In this document: positions 34,171 through 43,565 of the stretch, one piece after another
Numbering within the stretch: position 1 is the stretch's first letter
Layout: every line of letters starts with the position of its first letter
Source: CAVQGZ01 sp942491665
GTDB lineage: Bacteria > Actinomycetota > Actinomycetes > Jiangellales > Jiangellaceae
NCBI GenBank assembly: GCA_942491665.1
Contig: CALOBR010000005.1
Coordinates: forward strand, 310,001 to 374,000
Direction: 5' to 3'
DNA length: 64,000 nt
Made by a program: the position numbers and the translations under genes
Notes under the pieces: generated by a model
What the model saw: only the letters and a program-made list of their open reading frames with translations
The model's database searches: none
What the model was told of the DNA's origin: nothing

Positions 34171-35727
34171 TCAAGAGTTGAGCTTGCGGTGGTGCTTGCG
34201 CAGGCTCGAGAAGATGCCAGTGAACTCGGCGAACAAAGGGTCGTAGACGTCGCGGCTGCCCGGCTCGGGAACGAAGCGGTCGCTGACCGGGACGAGGGTG
34301 GCAGCCTCGTCCAGGGTCGTCTCCCCCATGCCGATCAGCGCGAGCATGGCCGCCCCACGCAGCTGAGCGAACATCGGGTCGGCGACGCGCTCGACGGGGA
34401 TGCCGAGGACGTCGGCGTAGATCTGGCACCAGAGGTCGGACTGGGCTCCCCCGCCCAGTATCCGTATCGAGGGAAATGTCTTCTTCGCGAAGCCTTCAAC
34501 TGATCGCAGCAACCAGCGTCCGTTGAGCGCTACGCCCTCCAGCACGGCGCGGGTCATCTGCGGGATGCCGTGGCGCGCCGACACGTTGACGAATCCGCCG
34601 CGCGCCGCCCGCTCGTCCACCGGGGTGTGCTCACCACGCAGCCACGGCAGAAACATCACGCCGTCGGACCCGCGTGGCACCGCGGCCGCGTCGGCCAGCA
34701 CGCGCGGGTAACCGGGAGCGACTGCGTCGACCGACCTGGCGACCTCGGCTTGGCGATCCAGCCACCAACGCAAGCAGTACCCGGCGGCCGCCTGGTCGTT
34801 GATGATCAGGTACGAGTCCGGGGCGACGCCGGGCACCGACGCCAGCATGCGCAGGGGGTCGACCTTCTTGCCCGGCACGCGACAGGTCAGCCACGAGGTC
34901 GTGCTCACCGCGACGTGGGCCTGGTACTCCCCCACCGCACCCGAGCCGAGGTACGCGGCGAAGAAGTCGGGCGCGCCGCACACGACCGGTGCGCCTTCGC
35001 GCACCCCGAGGTCGGCGGCGACGTGCGGCAGCACCGTGCCGAGCACTGACCCGGTCGGCCGCAGCGGGGGCAGGAGTGCGGGGTCACGGCCCAGGAGACT
35101 CACCAGGCGCGGGACGTACCGAGGTCGCTTGCCTGGACGATTGTCAACCAGGGCCGTGAGTACCTGTGACGCTGGCGTCGCGGCGACGGATCCGGTGAAT
35201 CGCAGCCCGAGGTAGTCCACTGGTTCGAGCAGGGCCCGCGTTGTGGCGTAGTGATCGAGACGCTCGTTGCGCAAGAACAGCTCGTGGCCCAGCGGGTCCT
35301 CGCCGGTCGCGAAGGGCGCCAGACCGCTGTACCGAATCGTCTGAGCGAGCACCGTCGGTCGTAGACCAGCCACCGGTCCACCGACAGCCCGCTCGACGTG
35401 GGGCGCCCCCCGGTAGTCCGACCACATCAAGCAGCGACCAACCGGCTGCCCCTGCGCATCCACCGGCACGGTCGACGACCACTGGCTCGTCAGCCCGACG
35501 GCGTGCAGGTCGTTGCCGTCGACGACGCCGTCGGCGACGAAGTCGCGCACCCCGCGCCGGATGCCCTCCCACCACAGGGTGACGTCCTGCTCCACGCCGC
35601 CGTCCTCGGTGTGGATGGTGGGCACGGCGGTGAACGACGCCGCGTACATCTCACCGTCGAGTCCGACCGCCCCAACCTTGGGACCACCGGTGCCGAGGTC
35701 GACGGCCAGCACCCATGGCCGTCCCAC
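34171..35727 (-). CDS. FGGY family carbohydrate kinase (xylulokinase-like)
   Basis: A 518-residue sugar kinase of the FGGY family. The ATP phosphate-binding start is VLAVDLGTGGPKVGAVG, TSQWSSTVPVD and MWSDYRG form the sugar site, and ILGGGAQSDLWCQIYADVLGIPVERV is the C-terminal signature. The closest named class is xylulokinase, but residues that set substrate are not decisive. GTG 35727 begins 4 bases after the stop of a PLP-dependent lyase/decarboxylase gene, so the two are probably co-expressed. Confidence 0.85.
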   Translation of the reverse strand: MGRPWVLAVDLGTGGPKVGAVGLDGEMYAASFTAVPTIHTEDGGVEQDVTLWWEGIRRGVRDFVADGVVDGNDLHAVGLTSQWSSTVPVDAQGQPVGRCLMWSDYRGAPHVERAVGGPVAGLRPTVLAQTIRYSGLAPFATGEDPLGHELFLRNERLDHYATTRALLEPVDYLGLRFTGSVAATPASQVLTALVDNRPGKRPRYVPRLVSLLGRDPALLPPLRPTGSVLGTVLPHVAADLGVREGAPVVCGAPDFFAAYLGSGAVGEYQAHVAVSTTSWLTCRVPGKKVDPLRMLASVPGVAPDSYLIINDQAAAGYCLRWWLDRQAEVARSVDAVAPGYPRVLADAAAVPRGSDGVMFLPWLRGEHTPVDERAARGGFVNVSARHGIPQMTRAVLEGVALNGRWLLRSVEGFAKKTFPSIRILGGGAQSDLWCQIYADVLGIPVERVADPMFAQLRGAAMLALIGMGETTLDEAATLVPVSDRFVPEPGSRDVYDPLFAEFTGIFSSLRKHHRKLNS

Positions 35728-35731
35728 CGCC

Positions 35732-37174
35732 TCAGACGCCCTTCGGGGGCAGCGCGTACATCAGGTCCAAGCCGGCGGTGAGCAGTCCGTCGAGGGTCGC
35801 CGTGCCCTCCGGCGTGCCGCCGAAGCCGTACAGCGCCCCTGACCGCGGCAGGTCGGACGCCGGGTTCTTGGCGTACTCGACGGCAGCCCGAAGATCGGTG
35901 TCGAACTGCTCAGCGACCCCCGGTTGCGTGTTCGGGCGGGTCACGCAGAAGTGCAGTGCCGGTGGCAGGTGCAGGGCGTTCATACGCCAGCCTCGCTCGA
36001 TGAGCGCGTCGTTGACGTGGAAGATCGCCATCTGGTCGAGGTGCTCGGGGTTCGCCTGGAACGCCACCAAGAAGGTCGGGTCACCCATCAGCGACAGCTC
36101 GGGGATGGACTCGACCGAGGCGCGGATCGCCGCCGCGGTGCTGAAGATCGCATCCGCCGCGTCCAGGTAGCCCTGCTGTCCCGTCGAGACCAACGACGCC
36201 CACGTCGCGGCAATCAGTCCGCCCGAGCGGCTCCCGGAGATGCCCGGCGAGAGGTACAGCCCGCCGGGCCAGCCCGGAGCGGTGAAGTACTGGCGCTTGC
36301 GCAGGTTCTTGTCGCGATACATCAGCACCGACGTCCCCTTGAGCGCGTACCCGTACTTGTGGGTGTCAGCCGAGATGGACGTGACGCCGGGTACCGTGAA
36401 GTCGAACGGCGGGATGTCGTAGCCGAGGCGCTGACCCCACGGGAGGATGAAGCCGCCGAGGCAGCCGTCGACGTGCAGACCGATGCCGTGCTCGTCGGCC
36501 AAGGCACCGAGCTCGCTGATCGGGTCGACGAGGCCGTAGGGGTACGAGCCGGCCGAGCCGACGAGCAGGATCGTCCGGTCGGTGATGTGCTCGCGCACCC
36601 AGTCGACGTCGACCAGATGGTCGTCACCGACGGGTGCGTGCAGCACCTCGACGCCGAAGTAGTGGGCGCCTTTGTCCAGGGCCACGTGCGCGGTGCGCGG
36701 CATGATCATCTGCGGGTCGGTGATGCCACGCTCCTCGCGAGCCCACTCGCGGTAGGCGTACACAGCGCTGATGAGGCTCTCGCTGCCCCCGGACGTCAGG
36801 ACGCCGCACGGCTCCTGGCCGGGGTGGTGCTCGGCGACTGCCCCCGCGTTGAGCATGTCGAGGGTCATCGCCACGATCTCGCCCTCGAGCTTGTTGGCGC
36901 TCGGGTACATGTCGCGCTGCAGCACGTTGGAGTGGGCGAACGTCTCGAACGCCTCGGTCATGAAGTGGTAGTGCTCGTGGTCGCCGGAGTAGATCGACCC
37001 GGAGCAGCGCCCGGCGTCGCCGAGCCGGTCTTCTTCGGTCGCCATCGTGCGCAGCTCGGCAAGCAGCTCGTCGCGCGATCGGCCCGTCGCAGGGATCGTC
37101 TCGTTCACCTCGTAGCGGGACCGGTACGGGTAGAACTGCTCGATGATGGTGGCGAAGGGGTTCTCGTCGCTCAT
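35732..37174 (-). CDS. PLP-dependent group II decarboxylase / sphingosine-1-phosphate lyase-like enzyme
   Basis: A 480-residue fold-type I PLP enzyme. The PLP lysine is in SISADTHKYGYALKGTSV, preceded by the aspartate in LHVDGCLGGF and the TSGGSESLISAV phosphate loop. SADTHKYGYAxKG and the YSGDHEHYHFMTEAF segment are closest to sphingosine-1-phosphate lyase-like proteins rather than glutamate decarboxylase. Such enzymes cleave phosphorylated amino alcohols or decarboxylate amino acids. It is followed immediately by the FGGY kinase gene. Reaction not certain. Confidence 0.8.
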   Translation of the reverse strand: MSDENPFATIIEQFYPYRSRYEVNETIPATGRSRDELLAELRTMATEEDRLGDAGRCSGSIYSGDHEHYHFMTEAFETFAHSNVLQRDMYPSANKLEGEIVAMTLDMLNAGAVAEHHPGQEPCGVLTSGGSESLISAVYAYREWAREERGITDPQMIMPRTAHVALDKGAHYFGVEVLHAPVGDDHLVDVDWVREHITDRTILLVGSAGSYPYGLVDPISELGALADEHGIGLHVDGCLGGFILPWGQRLGYDIPPFDFTVPGVTSISADTHKYGYALKGTSVLMYRDKNLRKRQYFTAPGWPGGLYLSPGISGSRSGGLIAATWASLVSTGQQGYLDAADAIFSTAAAIRASVESIPELSLMGDPTFLVAFQANPEHLDQMAIFHVNDALIERGWRMNALHLPPALHFCVTRPNTQPGVAEQFDTDLRAAVEYAKNPASDLPRSGALYGFGGTPEGTATLDGLLTAGLDLMYALPPKGV

Positions 37175-37195
37175 GCCCCCATCTTCGCAGCCGCC

Positions 37196-38629
37196 TCAGC
37201 GGGCGAGCGGGTCGAACGGGTGCGGCGCGAGAGTCGCCCCGATCTCGGCGAAACCTTCGGCGAGGCACTCCATGAAGACGTCGGGGTCGCGGATGGCCAG
37301 GTCGTCCATGCTCACGCCGACAGAGCAGTGCTGACGCGCGTAGGACAGCATCGTGATGTTCGCTGCGGCGCCCATCGTCGGCACGATCGGGTAGACCCGT
37401 TCCAGCGCTGCACCACCGATCCACACCGGTGCCGGCAGTCCCGGGACGTTGCTCGCGGTGACGTCACTGGCCTTGGCGACCTCGGCGATCACCCCGACGG
37501 GAAGCAGTCGGGACGCGTCGGCGGCCAGGTCAGCGAACGGAAGCATCGGTTCTTGCCGGGCCTTCGCAACCGCTTCGGCCGCGTCGGCGAAACGAGCAGA
37601 CACGTCCTCCTCGCCCGCGTCGAGCTCGATGCGGGCGATGGAGACCGCGTTCGAGCTGGCGTCGCTGCCCTCGGCCCGAATGCTGACCGGCACGTTCACC
37701 CGCAGGTTTCCGACCTGGGTGCCGTGCAGCTCGTGATAGCGACGCATTCCGCCCATGATCGCGGCGAGAAAAGCGTCGTTCAGGCTTCCGCCGTACTGCT
37801 TGGCGGCAGCACGCAACGGCACGAACGCCACGTCCATGGTGCGGCTGGAATAGGTAGTCCCACGCTCCTGCATGTACGGCGACAAGGGCTCGCGATGCAC
37901 GCGCATCACCCGTGACGCCGATGTCGCCATGCGGACTATGTCCGTTGCCGACTGCCGAGGACGAGTAGCCAGCGTCTTGGCCGACGAGGGCATCTCCTTC
38001 ACCGCCTGCACCCCGAGCCCGCCCGCACGCTTGGCAGCGCTTCCCACCGCGGCCAAGGTTGCGGTGATCGGATCAGTGCGTCCTGGCGCAGGTGCCGGCG
38101 GCATCGGTTCGTCGTCCGACGTGGCGTTCGCGGCCCAGTCCACGAGACCCGCCAGCATCATCACCGTGCCCTGGCCGTCAGCGATCGCGTGGTGGACCAT
38201 CAGCAAGATGGCTGCTCGTTCGCCTTCCAGGCCCTCCACGAGGGTGGCACGCCAGAGCGGACGGTCGCGGTCGAGGTCGTACATGCTCTGTCGGCGCACA
38301 TGCACCATCAACTGCTCCCACGACCCGGGCTTGGGCAGCACGTAGCGGGCCGTGTGGAACGTGATGTCGAAGTCGGGGTCGACCACCATGCGTGGCTGGC
38401 CGAGGGCGCCGATGGGCTCGACGATGCGCTGGCGCAGGGCCGGGAACCACCGCGTGACCCGGTCCATCCGATCACGCAGGGCGTCGATGTCGGGCGTCGA
38501 CTCCAGGAGGAAGACGCCCATCATGGCCGAACGCATCGTCACGCTGGAGACAGACGTGCGCCAGACGCTGGCGTTCCACCCGGCCAGCTTGTTGCCCCAT
38601 TCCGGGATCTGACCAGACTGCTCAGACAT
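37196..38629 (-). CDS. Wax ester synthase/diacylglycerol acyltransferase (WS/DGAT)
   Basis: A 477-residue bifunctional acyltransferase making wax esters or triacylglycerol from acyl-CoA. The catalytic motif is HHAIADGQG (HHxxxDG), near residue 155. RVNVPVSIRAEG in the second half is the conserved PVSxR region and NVPGLPAPVWIGGAALERVYPIVP is the ND/PG segment. Length is typical. It gives the organism a storage-lipid capacity that fits the neighbouring lipid enzymes. Confidence 0.9.
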   Translation of the reverse strand: MSEQSGQIPEWGNKLAGWNASVWRTSVSSVTMRSAMMGVFLLESTPDIDALRDRMDRVTRWFPALRQRIVEPIGALGQPRMVVDPDFDITFHTARYVLPKPGSWEQLMVHVRRQSMYDLDRDRPLWRATLVEGLEGERAAILLMVHHAIADGQGTVMMLAGLVDWAANATSDDEPMPPAPAPGRTDPITATLAAVGSAAKRAGGLGVQAVKEMPSSAKTLATRPRQSATDIVRMATSASRVMRVHREPLSPYMQERGTTYSSRTMDVAFVPLRAAAKQYGGSLNDAFLAAIMGGMRRYHELHGTQVGNLRVNVPVSIRAEGSDASSNAVSIARIELDAGEEDVSARFADAAEAVAKARQEPMLPFADLAADASRLLPVGVIAEVAKASDVTASNVPGLPAPVWIGGAALERVYPIVPTMGAAANITMLSYARQHCSVGVSMDDLAIRDPDVFMECLAEGFAEIGATLAPHPFDPLAR

Positions 38630-38666
38630 GCCGACACCTTCTTCCGTGCGCGTGGACTGGTGCAGG

Positions 38667-40247
38667 CTAGCGCGCCTCCACGTCGCTCATGACCCGACGG
38701 CGGCGCCGGCGCCGCACCACCGACACCACACCCCAGATCAGCAGCACGAGCAGAAGAACGAGCACACCAATGATGATCCCGATCCAGCCGAGCAGCCCGA
38801 TCCGGAACGAGTCGTGCGCATCCGGCGCCGGGTCGCTCACCACCCCGTCGGGACCTGCCGCGACGTCGACGGTCACCACCAGCCCGGCGTGATCGGTGGG
38901 CAGGCACGCCCCGCGACCGGTGACCGCTGAGGCGACCCCAGCCTCGGCCAGCGCTGCTGACGACTCCTCAGTGGTGCTTACCTGGCTCGGGTCGTCGCAC
39001 GCCCAGACGTCCTCACCGTCGGGCCACTCGTTGCCGATGATCTCTGCCGTCTCGACGGACGCGCCGTTGGCGACGAAGACGTGGTCGAGCCTGTCGGTGA
39101 AGCCCGCGTTGTTGCCCATCTCCAGGGCCGCCGTCACGCGAACGGGATCGGGTCCGGCCAGGTCGGCAGCCGAGCCCCACGTGTAGTTGGTCGGGTCGAG
39201 GACGTCGGGACCGGCGTCGGCGTACCCAGCGTCGATCATCGTCCAGAATGCGTTGCACGTCGGGTCACCGTTGTCCAGGGTGAGGGCGCTCGGCTGCGGT
39301 GGGCACGCGTCGTACGCCTCCGGCTGCCCCCCTGGGTTCGGCGCACCGGGGGCACGCGGGTCGCGAGGGTCAGCGTTGAAGTCGCCGACGACGACGAGCG
39401 GGGCGGTTGTCGTGCTCAGGTCGTCGACGAGCTGCTGGGACTGCGCGACCGACGGGGCGGTCGACCCTTCGTCCCACAGCGACTCCAGGTGGGTCGTGAC
39501 CACCCGGACGGTCGTGCCGCCGATCGCGAGGTCGGCCCAGGAGTAGCCGCGGTCGATGGTGAACACCACCGGGACCACCGCATAGCGGTCGGTGTACTCG
39601 CTCGTGCCCGCCGCCACCACCGAGTCGGCGAGGTCCGCTCGCACCAGCAGGGTGTCCCCGATCGTGAAGCCGCAGTCGGCAGTGTCCTGGCCGAAGATCG
39701 GCTGGAAGGTCTCGGAATCGGTCACAGTGGTCAGGAACGGGATGGCCGGGATCTCGTAGCCGGGGTTCTCGGCGCGTACGCCGCCGTTCTCGGCCACGAC
39801 GTAGGGCACCCCGGCATCGGCGGTGGCGGCGAGGAACTGCTCGGTGAAGTCGTAGACCGGACTCAGTCCGCCGAACAGCCCCGTGCGGCATGCCCAGACT
39901 GTTGCCTCCTGCAGGCCGATCATGTCGGGCCGGTAGCGCGCCGCCTCGGCGGCGAGCTCGTCCACCCGGGCATCGAAGTCGGTCACGGCGACCTGGTCCC
40001 ACATGAACTGGGTGGCCGCCGACAGGTCGGGCAGCAGCTCCAGCGCGACGCCGACGTCGGCCCCCAGGTACAGGTTGCGCGCCATGACGGTCACCTCCGG
40101 GGGCTCCTCGGCGCCGTCCTGGTGCGCCACGCTGGCGGCCGGAACCGGAGCCGCCGCAAGCGCGAGCGCAGGCAGCCCGACCGCCAGCACCACCGCCACC
40201 ATTGCCGAGACCGTCCCGATGCCCGCCCGATGTCGCCCGCCGCCCAT
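38667..40247 (-). CDS. Secreted endonuclease/exonuclease/phosphatase (EEP) family protein, membrane-anchored
   Basis: A 526-residue exported EEP-fold hydrolase. Signal peptide: MVAVVLAVGLPALALAAAPVPAASVA. Catalytic residues are visible in ARNLYLGAD, IGLQEATVW (Glu), VVTTHLESL (His), VVVGDFNADP (Asp/Asn), RLDHVFV and the closing TDHAGLVVTV (Asp-His). A C-terminal helix (IGLLGWIGIIIGVLVLLLVL) with a run of arginines anchors it to the membrane. Relatives include sphingomyelinases, DNases and inositol phosphatases; which one is undecided. The ATG at 40247 is divergent from the GH31 gene, 63 bases away. Confidence 0.85.
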   Translation of the reverse strand: MGGGRHRAGIGTVSAMVAVVLAVGLPALALAAAPVPAASVAHQDGAEEPPEVTVMARNLYLGADVGVALELLPDLSAATQFMWDQVAVTDFDARVDELAAEAARYRPDMIGLQEATVWACRTGLFGGLSPVYDFTEQFLAATADAGVPYVVAENGGVRAENPGYEIPAIPFLTTVTDSETFQPIFGQDTADCGFTIGDTLLVRADLADSVVAAGTSEYTDRYAVVPVVFTIDRGYSWADLAIGGTTVRVVTTHLESLWDEGSTAPSVAQSQQLVDDLSTTTAPLVVVGDFNADPRDPRAPGAPNPGGQPEAYDACPPQPSALTLDNGDPTCNAFWTMIDAGYADAGPDVLDPTNYTWGSAADLAGPDPVRVTAALEMGNNAGFTDRLDHVFVANGASVETAEIIGNEWPDGEDVWACDDPSQVSTTEESSAALAEAGVASAVTGRGACLPTDHAGLVVTVDVAAGPDGVVSDPAPDAHDSFRIGLLGWIGIIIGVLVLLLVLLIWGVVSVVRRRRRRRVMSDVEAR

Positions 40248-40310
40248 GATCACGGCGATCAGGGTAGCGACATGTCTCGCGCCTGCGCGGCTCGCGCCCC
40301 GCTGCAGCGC

Positions 40311-42605
40311 ATGATGGGCGGCGTGCCAGAGGTGGTTCATCACGAGGAGCCCACGCGGGCACGTCGGTGGCCACGCATGCTCGCCGCAGCCGGCTTGGTG
40401 CTCGTGCTGGTGCTCGGACTCGCGCTGGTCGTCGCCTTCGACCGCGTGCCCCACGACGACGTCGAGTCGGTGCCGCCGGGGAGCCTCACCGTCGAGCCGG
40501 TGGCCGTGGGTTCGTGGTCGATCGGGGACGTCGAGGTGAGCCTCGACGAGGACGGGCTGCGCATCACCGACACCGCCCGCGACAGCCTCGTCGTGTTCGA
40601 GTCACCACCCGAGGGGCCGTTCCTGGCCGCTGTGCTGGGTGACGTCACGTGGACGGAGTACCGCGGCTACTTCTGGCCGGACACCCGACACCGATGCGAC
40701 CTGGTCGACCAGCAGGTGCGATCGGCGACTGACGACGGCGGGCGCCTACAGATCTCCGGAGTGCTCACGGGCTGCGACCAGACTCGTGAGTTCAGCGTCG
40801 ACGTGCGGCCCGGGCCAGAGCTCGGCGACGTCGTCCTGGACGTGTCGAGTCGCAACATCGATGCGCTGGCGCTGGTGTCGGGTCGTAACCCCGGTGCAGG
40901 AGTGCACGGCTTCGGTGAGCAGTTCGCGTCGTTCGACCTCTCCGGCCGAGTGCTCCCGATCGTGGTCCGGGAGCAGGGAGTGGGCCGCGGCGAGCAGCCG
41001 CTCACGGTGCTGGCCGACCTCACGAGCCGCGGCGCGGGCGGCACTGCCGACATGACCTACGGGGCCTGGCCCTCTTTCGTCACCGGCGACGTGCGGGGCA
41101 TCGAGCTCGACTCGGCCGCTGCGCCGTCGCACGCGTTCGCCGTCGCCGACACCCGTCGTGACGACAGGGTCGTCCTCACCTCGTGGGCGCCGCAGATGCG
41201 CGCGGTGCTCACCGCCGACACCGACCCGACAGCGCTGCTTGCCCGGCGCGCCGCCCCCACGACCAGGCCTCCGCTGGCCGGCTGGGCGCTCGACGGTGCC
41301 GTCCTCGGGGTGCAGGGTGGCACCGAGAAGGTGCGACAGGTGGTGGACGAGATGACGACGGCGGGTACCGAGCTGTCGGCGGTGTGGCTCCAGGACTGGT
41401 CCGGCACCAGGGTCGCCGACCTCGGCGACCGACTGTGGTGGACGTGGCAGCTCGACGAGCAGCGCTACCCCGACTGGGACGAGATGGTCGCTGACCTGGC
41501 CGATCAGGGCATCAGGGTGCTGACCTACGTCAACCCCTTCGTGGTCGACGCGGCGGCCAAGGGCGACGACTCGATCCGCAACTTGTACCGCGAGGCCGAG
41601 CTGAAGGGCTACCTCGTGGGCAACCGCGACGGTGACACGTATCTGCTCGACCAGGGCGGGTTCGAGGCAGCACTGATCGACCTCACGAACCCGGCGGCTC
41701 GAGACTGGTTCGCCAGCATCATCGCCACCGAGGTGCTCGGCGAGGGAGTCGAGGGGTTCATGGCCGACTTCGGGGAGGGCCTGCCTTTCGACGCCGTGCT
41801 CGCCGCCGGCGACCCGGCTCTCGAGCACAACCGGTGGCCACTGCTCTGGTCACGAGTGGTGGAGCAGGCCTGCGCGCTCGCGAACAAGCCGGAGTGCCTG
41901 ACGTGGTTCCGCTCCGGCAGCGCCGGCATGGCCGAGCACGCACCGCTGTTCTGGAACGGCGACCAGATGGTGACAGACGACCGCCACGACGGCATGGCCT
42001 CGGCTCTGCTGGGCACCTTGAGCTCCGGGGTCTCCGGCTGGCCACTCGTGCACTCCGACGTCGGCGGACACACCAGCATCGACGCCGTGGTGCGCGACTA
42101 CGTCCGCCCGGACGACCTCAACCAGCGCTGGGCCGAGACGGCCGCCTTCTCACCGATGATGCGTACCCACGAAGGCAACCGGCCCGCCGAGAACGAGCAG
42201 GTCTACGACACAGACGACTCCCGCACGGCCTTCGCGCGCATGACACGCCTCTACGCAGCCCTCGCGCCCTACCGGGCCGACGTGGTGGACGAGGCTGTCG
42301 AGCGCGGCATCCCGGCGATCCGCCACGGCTGGCTGGAGTACCCGGGCACCGGCGCTGCCGAGGTCGACGACCAGTACTTCTTCGGATCGTCCATCCTCGT
42401 CGCCCCGGTGATGACCACGGGTGTCGACAGCGTCGACGTCACCCTTCCCCCCGGCGCATGGGTGCACCTGCTCACCGGTGAGCAGTTCGAGGGCGACCAG
42501 GACGTGCTGGTCGAGGCGCCGCTGGGCACACCGGCGGCGTTCGTCCGCACCGACGACGAGCGCGCGGACGAGATTCGCGCGATGGTCGACAGCGCAGGCC
42601 TGTAG
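40311..42605 (+). CDS. Membrane-anchored GH31 alpha-glycosidase, sulfoquinovosidase-like
   Basis: A 764-residue GH31 enzyme with an N-terminal membrane anchor (LAAAGLVLVLVLGLALVVAF) placing the catalytic part outside. The nucleophile is Asp486 in MADFGEGLP and the acid/base Asp551 in WNGDQ. It resembles E. coli sulfoquinovosidase YihQ: VWLQDWSG...GDRLWW matches its Gln288, Arg301 and Trp304 (here Gln361, Arg374, Trp377). At the place of YihQ Tyr508, 36 residues after the acid/base, this protein has His587 (GGHTS instead of GGYTT). MMRTHEGNRP is also shared. Start is ATG 40311; ATG 40272 would add 13 residues. It likely cuts an alpha-glycoside, perhaps sulfoquinovosyl glycerol. Confidence 0.82.
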   Translation: MMGGVPEVVHHEEPTRARRWPRMLAAAGLVLVLVLGLALVVAFDRVPHDDVESVPPGSLTVEPVAVGSWSIGDVEVSLDEDGLRITDTARDSLVVFESPPEGPFLAAVLGDVTWTEYRGYFWPDTRHRCDLVDQQVRSATDDGGRLQISGVLTGCDQTREFSVDVRPGPELGDVVLDVSSRNIDALALVSGRNPGAGVHGFGEQFASFDLSGRVLPIVVREQGVGRGEQPLTVLADLTSRGAGGTADMTYGAWPSFVTGDVRGIELDSAAAPSHAFAVADTRRDDRVVLTSWAPQMRAVLTADTDPTALLARRAAPTTRPPLAGWALDGAVLGVQGGTEKVRQVVDEMTTAGTELSAVWLQDWSGTRVADLGDRLWWTWQLDEQRYPDWDEMVADLADQGIRVLTYVNPFVVDAAAKGDDSIRNLYREAELKGYLVGNRDGDTYLLDQGGFEAALIDLTNPAARDWFASIIATEVLGEGVEGFMADFGEGLPFDAVLAAGDPALEHNRWPLLWSRVVEQACALANKPECLTWFRSGSAGMAEHAPLFWNGDQMVTDDRHDGMASALLGTLSSGVSGWPLVHSDVGGHTSIDAVVRDYVRPDDLNQRWAETAAFSPMMRTHEGNRPAENEQVYDTDDSRTAFARMTRLYAALAPYRADVVDEAVERGIPAIRHGWLEYPGTGAAEVDDQYFFGSSILVAPVMTTGVDSVDVTLPPGAWVHLLTGEQFEGDQDVLVEAPLGTPAAFVRTDDERADEIRAMVDSAGL

Positions 42606-42633
42606 CGAGAGCCGGCCTTGTAGGTTCGTCCTC

Positions 42634-43554
42634 GTGACACGCGACGTCGCTGCGATGCTCCCTCGACCCGTTGCCTTCGCGCTGGGCGGGGGCGCCGCCT
42701 ACGGCGCCGTCCACGTCGGCATGCTGCGTGCGCTGCGCGAGGCAGGCGTCGAGCCCGACCTGGTCGTCGGAACCAGCGTGGGCTCGCTCAACGGCGCGAT
42801 GCTGGCCCTCGACCCCGCCGGCGCGGTCGACACCCTCACCAGGGTCTGGCCCTCGATCACGAATGCGACCATCTTTCCCGGCGGGTGGCTGACCCGGCTG
42901 CGCACTCTTCAGACGAGCAAGGCCTACCTGTCACCGAACACCGGCATCGCCGCAGTGCTCGCCCAGCACCTGCCCGTCTCGAGCTTCGACGCCTTGCAGC
43001 TGCCGTTCGGCGCCGTCACCGCCGACTTCGCCACCGCCGGCCCGGTGACCCTGCGCCGCGGCGACCTGCACCAGGCGATCCTCGCGAGCTCGGCGATCCC
43101 GGGCGTGCTGCCGGCGGTCGAGGTCGACGGCCGCTCGCTGGTGGACGGCGGGATCTTGGCCAACGTTCCCGTCCAGCAGGCCGTGGAGATGGGCGCGGCT
43201 TCCGTCGTGGTGCTCGACTGCGGGCTGTGGGGCATGGCGATGGAGCAGCCGCAGACCCTCGTCGAGGTGATGCTGCGGGTGGCTGCCATCAGCGTCGGTC
43301 GCCAGCTGGCGCTCGACCTGCCACGGATCGCCTCGGAGCTGCCGGTCGTCTACCTGCCGGGCATGTTCCCGATGACGACGTCCCCGCTCGATTTCGACCA
43401 CTGGTCGACGCTCATGACCGGGGGCTACACCGCGGCCAAGCCGTTCTTGTCGGTGCTGCGTGTGGACGGTCCCGGCCTGTACGGCACTCCCCCGCTGGAG
43501 ATGTCGGGGGCGACAACCGCGCCGCCCTCTTCCCCCCACCGCCCGAATGTGTGA
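42634..43554 (+). CDS. Patatin-like phospholipase
   Basis: A 306-residue patatin-family lipid acyl hydrolase with the Ser-Asp dyad: oxyanion loop LGGGAAYGAVHVG, Ser48 in GTSVGS and Asp171 in LVDGG. No signal peptide, so cytoplasmic or membrane-peripheral. The GTG at 42634 lies 28 bases after the GH31 stop. A lipase beside a sulfoquinovosidase-like enzyme would suit breakdown of a glycolipid such as sulfoquinovosyl diacylglycerol, which is an inference. A palindrome overlaps its stop codon. Confidence 0.85.
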   Translation: MTRDVAAMLPRPVAFALGGGAAYGAVHVGMLRALREAGVEPDLVVGTSVGSLNGAMLALDPAGAVDTLTRVWPSITNATIFPGGWLTRLRTLQTSKAYLSPNTGIAAVLAQHLPVSSFDALQLPFGAVTADFATAGPVTLRRGDLHQAILASSAIPGVLPAVEVDGRSLVDGGILANVPVQQAVEMGAASVVVLDCGLWGMAMEQPQTLVEVMLRVAAISVGRQLALDLPRIASELPVVYLPGMFPMTTSPLDFDHWSTLMTGGYTAAKPFLSVLRVDGPGLYGTPPLEMSGATTAPPSSPHRPNV

Positions 43555-43564
43555 CAGTTCACAC
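43549..43564. promoter_or_regulatory. 16-base palindrome before the GAF regulator gene
   Basis: GTGTGA-CAGT-TCACAC is a perfect palindrome directly upstream of the GAF regulator start (43566) and over the patatin stop. It resembles an autoregulatory operator. Its TGTGACA half-site is shared with the TetR palindrome at 26977-26993. Confidence 0.5.
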
Positions 43565-43565
43565 T

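Noticed and set aside
35924..37915. 663-residue plus-strand frame
   Set aside because: Antisense to the PLP enzyme and WS/DGAT genes; no family features.
39081..40271. N-terminal extension of the GH31 frame by about 400 residues
   Set aside because: Antisense to the EEP gene; the real protein begins just before the membrane anchor.
42885..43565. N-terminal extension of the GAF regulator frame
   Set aside because: Out-of-frame overlap with the patatin gene, Arg-rich; family start lies at about 43566.
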